From assembly GCA_040905245.1 (NCBI GenBank), contig JBBDRX010000006.1:1-12602 (forward strand): a DNA stretch of 12,602 bases, read 5' to 3'. The position numbers and the translations under genes are program-made. The notes below the pieces were generated by a model. That model was not told where the DNA came from, did no database searches, and saw only the letters and a program-made list of their open reading frames with translations. Shown here piece after piece: positions 6,948-12,602 of this stretch. The first letter of the stretch is position 1, and each line of letters begins with the position of its first letter. This DNA comes from JBBDRX01 sp040905245. GTDB taxonomy: Bacteria; Bacteroidota; Rhodothermia; Balneolales; Balneolaceae.

Positions 6948-8066
6948 TCACTCTACGCCTCCTTCCTCTTCACGTTCACGGGAAATCTGGCCGGCCATCC
7001 GGGGCCGTACGGATTGCAAATGGCTCAGCGCAAAGTGCCGGTCTACAGCAATCGTATCTCCCGGCGCGACCTCTTCATGGTTGATGATTGCCCACTCCGC
7101 GTTCATGAATTCCGGTTCCACATAGATCCACTCCACGGTGTCGCCATTCAGCTTGAACAACAGGGTCCGGCCGCCGTCGCGCTCCAGTATCGCTGCGCGT
7201 GGAATGCGGGCTGAACCGGTATGGGACCGAAGTTCAATACGTCCCTCCACCGTCATGCCCGTCCGATACTGTCGGTCGGAGTTATCTACTTCCACCAGGA
7301 CCTGCCCGGTTTTTCTTTCGACATCCACAATCGGCGAAAGCGAGCGAATACGCCCCTCCTTTCGGGTGCCGTCCGGCGCTGTAACCACCACTGCCATACC
7401 CGGCTCAAGCTGGTTCAACTCCGATTCCAGGACATCCAGACGTACTCGCACAATCCGGTCGTCAATGAGCCGCCCCAGGTCGGTTCCCGACGCGATGTAT
7501 GCGCCGGGACTCAGCTGTTCCGGCACGGAGAGGTAACCGGAGAAAGGAGCCTCAACAACGGTATAGGAGAGATCCAGCTCGGCCCGCTCCAGTTCCAGTT
7601 CCGCCTCGGCCAGTCCGCTGGTGATCCGGAGCATATGTTCGTTCTGGCCACCGTCCCGGTTTTGTCGCTGTCGAAGTTCGATCTGATATTCGGCCTGTAC
7701 GCTTTCCAATTCATTTCTGGCCTGTCGAAGCTGGTGCTGCCACTCCTCATCGATAAAAGAGAGAAGGACCTGTCCCTCCGGTACATATTCGCCGTCTTCC
7801 AGTGATGTCTCGTCAACAAATCCACTGATCCGGGGACGGATGGTAATTTCCCGATTGGCTTCCACGACTCCCTGGCTTTCGATATAGATATGCAGAGGGT
7901 TGTCATCAGCGGTGGAAAAAACTACATCCGGACGAACGTCTGCCCCGTCGGGCCGGCCCGGTGTCTCCTCTTCGGACTCGGCCGTACAACCGGCGACAAG
8001 CAAAAGTGCCGTAAACAGTATAATCGTGGGACGAATCGTATTCAGGTCAACTGTTACTGCATTCAT
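6948..8066 (-). CDS. RND periplasmic adaptor (membrane-fusion) lipoprotein
   Basis: This 372-residue adaptor bridges inner-membrane RND permeases and an outer-membrane channel. It has a lipoprotein signal (hydrophobic 15-24, lipobox VAGC, Cys27), so it is membrane-anchored like AcrA. The barrel-sandwich hybrid lies at about 67-105 (RPRISGFVDETSLEDGEYVP) and 168-200 (VVEAPFSGYLS). A helical hairpin of about 60 residues (107-166) sits between them, the beta-barrel is at about 205-285 and the membrane-proximal domain at about 287-345. The first lipoyl half carries the usual I-R-P-x-x-S-G-x-V pattern. The ATG overlaps the upstream permease stop as ATGA (8066-8063) and has a strong GGAGAGGAG Shine-Dalgarno (8081-8073). 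It is the only adaptor for the two permeases on either side of it. The hairpin is short compared with AcrA, which hints at a short contact with the channel. This last point is inferred. Confidence 0.92.
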   Translation of the reverse strand: MNAVTVDLNTIRPTIILFTALLLVAGCTAESEEETPGRPDGADVRPDVVFSTADDNPLHIYIESQGVVEANREITIRPRISGFVDETSLEDGEYVPEGQVLLSFIDEEWQHQLRQARNELESVQAEYQIELRQRQNRDGGQNEHMLRITSGLAEAELELERAELDLSYTVVEAPFSGYLSVPEQLSPGAYIASGTDLGRLIDDRIVRVRLDVLESELNQLEPGMAVVVTAPDGTRKEGRIRSLSPIVDVERKTGQVLVEVDNSDRQYRTGMTVEGRIELRSHTGSARIPRAAILERDGGRTLLFKLNGDTVEWIYVEPEFMNAEWAIINHEEVAPGDTIAVDRHFALSHLQSVRPRMAGQISREREEEGGVE

Positions 8067-11000
8067 AAAGAGCTCCTCTCCATTCGTTTAAACATGAGTG
8101 GAATCAGGTATAGTGTTAATACTGTGCTGGTCACCAGCCCGCCCATGAGTGCCAGTGCCAGCGATTGCCGAAACGCGTACCCATCGCCAAACGGAATCAG
8201 CATCGGGACAAGGCCGAGAATGGTGGTTACACTGGTCATGACCACCGGCCGGAAACGGTGACGCCCGGCCCGTTCGATCGCCTGGTAGAGATCTCCGGTC
8301 TCGGCCAGGTAGCGTCTCATGAAATCTACCTTGAGAATGGAGTCATTAACGGCGATTCCCGTTAAGATCAGAATCCCCATAAACGACAGGGCATTCAGCC
8401 CCACACCGGCAAGATGGACCATGATGACCGATCCAATCCAGGCGAATGGCACCGCCAGGATGATGATGAACGGATACTTCAGGCTCTCGAACTGGATGGC
8501 CAGAATGATGTAGATCACCAGTATGCTCAACGCCAGCAGACGCCCCATGTCTCCCATCATCTGTTGCACCATGATTGCATTTCCCGCCAACTGGATTTCG
8601 GCGCCCCGGTCACGCATAAACGAATCGACGACGCGCCGGGCTTCCCGTTGGTTCCACCACCAGTCTGCCAACCCCCAGTTGGCCCGGTAACTGAGTACCG
8701 GTGTCTGGTTGACCCGCTCGAGCTGCTCCGCCTCGGTCGCCTGTTCGATCTCCGCGATATAGTCGAGCGGCACCTCTGTGTTGCGGAGCCGCAACGTCAC
8801 ATCGGCGGGATCCCGGATTGGGGAGCGGCTTCCCACGAGCCGGATGCCGACCCGTTCGTCCTGGCGGTTCCAGTCGGTCACAAAACTTCCCAGTGAAATG
8901 GATTCCAGGTAACGAATCACTTCCTGGTCGGTCAGTCCGAGCTGTAGCAGCCGGTCGGTCCTGAGACGCAGATTCCAGGTGGTAACCTGCTGGTCGAACT
9001 GCTTCGCCAAGGTGACCGACAGGCCTTCCCGGTTCATCTGCTGCTCCAGATCCGCTGCCATACGCTCACTCTCGTTCCGGTTCATCCCGACAAACCGGAA
9101 AAGAAGCGGCGGCTGATCGGCTCCGATCAGGGCACTCCAGTTTTGTGAATCGGTGACCGGAATCACACTCCATCCAGGGAAATCGGAATCGAACTGGTGG
9201 AGAATGTCATCGGCCTCGTCTGCCTGCTGCCAGCCATCGATCGGAATCACAGCCAGAAACTTGTTCATCCCCTCACGGGTCAGGTTGGCCAGGTTGGTCT
9301 GGTCTGTGTACCCACCCTCCATCTGAATCCGGCCACCGCCGATCCCTGCCGACTGGAGGCGGGATTTGAGGGCGTCGGCCGCCTGCATCGTGGACGAGAG
9401 AGATGTATTCCCCGGTAACTGCACCCGATAGCTCACACTGTCCGGCTCCTCCTCCGGAAGCATCATCCTGGGGGCATTCATGAACGACCAGACGGAAATA
9501 GCCGCAAGAAGCAGTGCCCCCAGCACGAACGGCAGGGGACGCGCCATAACATGCTTCAGGGATGTCTCATATCCACTGAGCATTCGATCAAAAAACCGAC
9601 GGGTGTTGAGCCGGCCGGTTTCCGCAGTATTGTTTGTCTTCCGTTGACGACGCTCCAGAATCTGTACCACCAGAACCGGTAACAACACCAGCGCGACCAG
9701 AAGTGAGGCCAGCAGACTGATGGAGAGTGTATAGGCTTGGTCCCGGAAAAAAGCCCCTTCAAAACCACCCAGAAAGACCAGCGGCAGAAAAACGGATATC
9801 GTGGTAAAGGTCGATGCCGTAACGGCAAGAGCGATTTCACGGGTTCCGACAGCCGCGGCGCGCTTCACGGACGGTGCAAGCGGCATGTGGCGGTTAATGT
9901 TCTCCAGCACAACAATGGCGTTGTCCAACAACAGTCCGATGCCGAGTGTGAGTCCGCTTAACGAAACAATATTGAGCTGTATTCCCGAACCGTACATCAC
10001 AAAAAAGGTGAGGAAAATGGACACGGGGATGGCGATCCCGATGGTAAACGGAGTTCGGATGTCGTTCAAGAAGAGGAAAAGGACAAAGAAGGCGAGGATC
10101 CCTCCGAGAAGCAGCGTTTGCAGAAGGTTGCGGATGGCTCCCCGTATAAAACTCGCATCCTCACGGATCAACTCGATGCCGATCTCCGGATAGAGCTCCC
10201 GCATCTCCTCGAGCAGCGGAGTGAGGGTATCGAATACTTCCACCGTATTGCTCCCGAACTCCTTTTTGACCAGCAGATTCAGAACCTGCTCCCCTTCCAG
10301 CAGGGCAAATGAAACCGGGTCGGCTTCCGTCATAGTAATATCGGCGACATCACCCAGCATCAGTACCCGCCCCTCTCCCAGACGGGTAAGCGGAACCTGT
10401 TCCAGGTCGTCCAGCTCCTGAATCCGGCTGTCGATCCGCATGGAGTAGCGATACCATCCATCACGAATCTCTCCGGGCGAGCTGAACAGATTGGCCTGGC
10501 GAACCATTGATTCCACATCCCCGAGGCTCAGTCCATACCGGTCGATCTCCCGGGGCAGGTACCGAACATGGACTTCCGGTTCTACAGCGCCGACGGTTAC
10601 CACCTGGGCGATTCCCTCGGCCTGTTCCAGTCGACGAGAGAGGACCTGCTCGGCCCAACGCTTGAGGGATAGGCGGGTTTCGAACTCGTCATTGGGGCGG
10701 TTCAGCGAAGTAACAGCCAATACGGCAATTGGTTCGTCGGCCGTGGTGTTGAAAATGAGTTGCGGCCGGCCGGCACTTTCCGGGGTCATATACTGCACCT
10801 GATCCAGCTTTTCCCGGACATTCAGAAATGCAAGATCCATGTTGTGTCCCCAGCGGAAACGCAGGTAAACCAGGCTCTGGCCCTGCCGAGCAAAGCCCTG
10901 AACCCGATCCACACCGGGAACCGTACTCAAAATGGCTTCCAGCGGCTCATTGATTCGGTGCTCCACTTCCCGGGGGGAGGCTCCCGTCCAGTCGGTACGT

Positions 11001-11125
11001 ACGACAAGGCTTGGCGAATCCACCTCCGGCAAGAGGTCGACCGAGAGTTCATTCAGGGCCAAGCCGCCAAAAATGAAGGTCGCCAGAATCAGGATAGCGG
11101 CCGTTATGGGACGATGTAGCAGCAA
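8063..11125 (-). CDS. RND efflux permease, first gene of the operon
   Basis: This 1020-residue permease has TM1 about 8-28, periplasmic loop 29-334, TM2-6 about 335-490, TM7 about 531-549, second loop 550-860 and TM8-12 about 861-1010. The family marks are HRPITAAILIL at the N-terminus, VDLLPEVDSPSL (29-40), and TM4 GIGLLLDNAIVVLENINRH with Asp401-Asn402. TM10 has GIAVNDSILKVDF: Asn927 and Asp928 stand where AcrB has Lys940-Asn941, and Lys932 comes later. It differs clearly from permease 2, so the pair is not a recent duplication. The start is doubtful. The only possible initiator is TTG at 11125, directly after an in-frame TGA (11128-11126), with no ATG/GTG start or Shine-Dalgarno. It leaves only three residues before His-Arg-Pro, three fewer than in AcrB. 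The gene stop overlaps the adaptor start (ATGA). Confidence 0.88.
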   Translation of the reverse strand: MLLHRPITAAILILATFIFGGLALNELSVDLLPEVDSPSLVVRTDWTGASPREVEHRINEPLEAILSTVPGVDRVQGFARQGQSLVYLRFRWGHNMDLAFLNVREKLDQVQYMTPESAGRPQLIFNTTADEPIAVLAVTSLNRPNDEFETRLSLKRWAEQVLSRRLEQAEGIAQVVTVGAVEPEVHVRYLPREIDRYGLSLGDVESMVRQANLFSSPGEIRDGWYRYSMRIDSRIQELDDLEQVPLTRLGEGRVLMLGDVADITMTEADPVSFALLEGEQVLNLLVKKEFGSNTVEVFDTLTPLLEEMRELYPEIGIELIREDASFIRGAIRNLLQTLLLGGILAFFVLFLFLNDIRTPFTIGIAIPVSIFLTFFVMYGSGIQLNIVSLSGLTLGIGLLLDNAIVVLENINRHMPLAPSVKRAAAVGTREIALAVTASTFTTISVFLPLVFLGGFEGAFFRDQAYTLSISLLASLLVALVLLPVLVVQILERRQRKTNNTAETGRLNTRRFFDRMLSGYETSLKHVMARPLPFVLGALLLAAISVWSFMNAPRMMLPEEEPDSVSYRVQLPGNTSLSSTMQAADALKSRLQSAGIGGGRIQMEGGYTDQTNLANLTREGMNKFLAVIPIDGWQQADEADDILHQFDSDFPGWSVIPVTDSQNWSALIGADQPPLLFRFVGMNRNESERMAADLEQQMNREGLSVTLAKQFDQQVTTWNLRLRTDRLLQLGLTDQEVIRYLESISLGSFVTDWNRQDERVGIRLVGSRSPIRDPADVTLRLRNTEVPLDYIAEIEQATEAEQLERVNQTPVLSYRANWGLADWWWNQREARRVVDSFMRDRGAEIQLAGNAIMVQQMMGDMGRLLALSILVIYIILAIQFESLKYPFIIILAVPFAWIGSVIMVHLAGVGLNALSFMGILILTGIAVNDSILKVDFMRRYLAETGDLYQAIERAGRHRFRPVVMTSVTTILGLVPMLIPFGDGYAFRQSLALALMGGLVTSTVLTLYLIPLMFKRMERSSL

Positions 11126-11313
11126 TCAAATAGGGGTTCGTGACAGGTATGCCGGACAGACAACACGAAGTAGTCTCTTGAACTGCAAGTGATCCAGCAG
11201 ATTAGTGAACCGCGATGAGCTTTGCAAATCGGGGTTTGGAAAGTATATTGTCAGGAAATTGTGTAAGTATGAATATACATGTGATGATACATCTCCTGTA
11301 AAACTGATGACAT
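11126..11313. promoter_or_regulatory. Divergent control region between pump operon and propeller lipoprotein
   Basis: These 188 bp separate two diverging genes and should hold both promoters. For the minus-strand pump operon, TTGCAA (11227-11222) and TAATCT (11204-11199) are spaced 17 bp and form a fair sigma-70-like candidate, leaving a leader of about 65-70 nt. For the plus-strand gene, TTGTCA (11248-11253) is a possible -35, with only a poor -10 (GAATAT, 11271-11276). The 7-bp perfect inverted repeat GTATATT (11243-11249) / AATATAC (11272-11278), spacer 22 bp, overlaps this plus-strand promoter candidate and could be an operator. ATACAT is repeated at 11275-11280 and 11287-11292, 12 bp apart. 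Confidence 0.35.
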
Positions 11314-12408
11314 ATGCATCAATTTAGATTAGTCACAATTACTGCAGCTTTATTGATTCTTTCATCTTGTTCTTCTGGAGATGAAGTTCCAACTGTTAAT
11401 GCTTCGATTGATAATGTGCTTTTCGAACCCGAAGTCACTTTATCTATTCCAGAAGATGAGCAGGATCTATTTGGTCATTTGACACAGGTTGAGATTGATT
11501 CACAGGGAAATATTTTTGTAGTCGATTCGCAGAACAAACAAATCAGAATTTATGATAAGTCAGGTAAGTTACGTCAAAAGATAGGAGGGGAAGGTTCCGG
11601 ACCAGGTGAGTTCCAATCGCTGCGTTTGTTGGGAAGAGATTTTGAAGATGAACTATGGGTCTATGATGGTAACCATCTGAGAGTTTCCCGATTCAATAAA
11701 TTGGCAGACGGCAATTGGAGATTCCATAGTCAACTTGATTTGCCCGAAACAGGATCCGGATATCCAATGTACATGTACAAAGTAGAAGACGGATTTTTGA
11801 TCGGATACTTTCGCATGGTTCAAGAGAATGCTGAGGTTACGTTGAGTTCTATGGATGAGCAGGGAAACCTGATACATAATAAGATCGTCCAGTATGTGGA
11901 GAGAGAAATGGTTGTCGAAAGAGTAGATGGCCCAATGGCCATGGCAATACATCCTATTCCATTTCATTGGCAAACAATTGTCCAAACAAGTAATTCGGAC
12001 AGAATCTATGTAGGGAAGACCGATAGTTTACGTCTTGAAGAGTTTGATTTGGATGGTTCTGTGGTGAACAAAATTGAACAGAAGGTTCAACCCAGACCAG
12101 TTACCAATGAAGAGATATCAGACAATGGCATAAGCCCCACAAGCCCCGCATACAGTGCAATCCCTGATGTTCATTCTGCCTATCTCTCATTTGAAATTGA
12201 TGACCAAAATTCTGTGTGGTTCAATTTGGGAACACTTGACAGGGATGGATTTCAAACATGGATTGAATTGAATGAGAATAGCGGCCTTGAACAGGCCGTT
12301 TCACTTCCGGTTCAACTGAATGTACAGGCAATCCGACGCAATAAAATCTATGGTATTTACAGAGATGAAGATGGAGTACAAAGTATTTTGGTTCTGAATC
12401 TTCTATAA
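11314..12408 (+). CDS. Six-bladed beta-propeller lipoprotein, divergent from the pump operon
   Basis: This 364-residue lipoprotein has hydrophobic residues 6-16 and the lipobox LSSC with Cys19, followed by SSGDE. The mature protein is a propeller of the same type as the lipoprotein at 2525-3721. Both have an opening blade of the form VEIDSQGNIFVVDSQNKQIR, a GPGEF motif (here IGGEGSGPGEF, 90-100) and a late blade followed by a conserved turn (RPVTNEEI here, IPLTQSDI there). No catalytic residues stand out, so I infer ligand binding or sensing in the periplasm. The coding sequence is visibly AT-richer than the pump genes, which suggests a different history. The ATG at 11314 is preceded by no Shine-Dalgarno. 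An ATG at 11306 opens only a six-codon frame. The gene is transcribed away from the pump from a shared control region. Its substrate or partner is unknown. Confidence 0.82.
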   Translation: MHQFRLVTITAALLILSSCSSGDEVPTVNASIDNVLFEPEVTLSIPEDEQDLFGHLTQVEIDSQGNIFVVDSQNKQIRIYDKSGKLRQKIGGEGSGPGEFQSLRLLGRDFEDELWVYDGNHLRVSRFNKLADGNWRFHSQLDLPETGSGYPMYMYKVEDGFLIGYFRMVQENAEVTLSSMDEQGNLIHNKIVQYVEREMVVERVDGPMAMAIHPIPFHWQTIVQTSNSDRIYVGKTDSLRLEEFDLDGSVVNKIEQKVQPRPVTNEEISDNGISPTSPAYSAIPDVHSAYLSFEIDDQNSVWFNLGTLDRDGFQTWIELNENSGLEQAVSLPVQLNVQAIRRNKIYGIYRDEDGVQSILVLNLL

Positions 12409-12602
12409 ATACTCATAGAAAAACCGCGCGGTCCAACGATACCAGTAACCCGAATTTCCCGGAAACATTACACCAGTAAAGATTCACCCCCCAATGTAGT
12501 TTGATCATTTTCACAGTTTTCGGCTAAATGAATATTAACTGTCCTAATACACAAGTATTCGTCAAATAACTTCAAGAGTTGTTGATCGTTGATTGATTAT
12601 GT
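12409..12602. other. Right-end non-coding stretch
   Basis: No convincing gene is seen in these 194 bp. Frames are short: 13 codons on plus from 12528, and 31 residues on minus from 12508. ACCAGTAA occurs twice (12441-12448 and 12472-12479). TTTG at 12500-12503, 21 bp before TAAATGAA (12525), is a weak Bacteroidota-like promoter candidate for a plus-strand gene beyond the edge. An ATG occurs at 12599-12601 but cannot be judged. Confidence 0.4.
12418..12434 (-). terminator. Possible intrinsic terminator read on the minus strand
   Basis: Read on the minus strand, GGACCGCGCGGTTTTTC has a short GC-rich palindrome (ACCGCGCGGT, 12432-12423) followed at once by a T tract. The stem is only three to five pairs with G-T wobbles, so it is weak. 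It would serve a minus-strand gene to the right of the window. On the plus strand it has no T tract and so would not serve the propeller lipoprotein gene. Confidence 0.25.

Noticed and set aside
6910..6960. Fusion or frameshift between adaptor and permease 2
   Set aside because: The adaptor ends with a normal TGA (6950-6948) and permease 2 begins 14 bp later with a complete TM1. Both proteins have normal family lengths.
12413..12508. 31-codon minus-strand frame ending near the propeller lipoprotein stop
   Set aside because: It is too short, has no ribosome-binding site, and runs through the GC palindrome and T tract at 12418-12434. It could be a remnant of a repeated element, but nothing here supports that.
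1..12602. tRNA, rRNA, CRISPR array, transposase or insertion-sequence ends
   Set aside because: Nothing matching these was seen. The only repeats found are the short ones listed above.

Overview
The window looks like a chromosomal stretch from a Gram-negative member of the Bacteroidota/FCB group. A Balneolota- or Rhodothermota-like bacterium is my best guess. The basis is the abundance of lipoproteins with clear lipoboxes, two six-bladed beta-propeller lipoproteins with the GG-x-G-x-GPGEF motif common in that group, and an RND pump with a lipoprotein adaptor. This is judged from protein character only; no search was possible. The middle of the window is GC-richer by eye than both ends.

Left end (1-753): an antitoxin cluster. 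The C-terminal part of a HigA-like helix-turn-helix antitoxin runs in from outside the window. A complete YefM-YoeB-type toxin-antitoxin pair follows, with a GTGA start/stop overlap and a palindromic operator candidate in front of it. The toxin gene runs tail-to-tail into the next gene and shares four bases (TTAA) with it.

750-2524: a minus-strand BNR-type beta-propeller lipoprotein follows. Its His/His/Tyr/Arg set resembles what I recall for PL24/PL25 ulvan-lyase-type propellers. A 72-bp divergent intergenic region carries an imperfect 10-bp inverted repeat. On the plus strand lies a 52-residue membrane protein with one membrane helix and a short coiled-coil tail. About 95 bp of unassigned sequence come after it.

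2525-11125: the core of the window is a tightly packed minus-strand operon. Its order is RND permease 1, lipoprotein membrane-fusion adaptor, RND permease 2, six-bladed propeller lipoprotein. Permease 1 and the adaptor overlap by ATGA. The adaptor and permease 2 are 14 bp apart. Permease 2 and the propeller lipoprotein overlap by ATGA. Two different permeases with one adaptor suggest a hetero-oligomeric pump of the MdtABC kind. No outer-membrane channel gene is present, and the coupled propeller lipoprotein is the unusual partner.

11126-12602: an AT-rich divergent control region is followed by a second six-bladed propeller lipoprotein on the plus strand, a visible relative of the one inside the operon. 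A non-coding right end holds a short palindrome that may be a terminator for a gene beyond the window. The pump is therefore bracketed by two related propeller lipoproteins, one coupled to it and one divergent from it. This arrangement is the best candidate here for something not well described.
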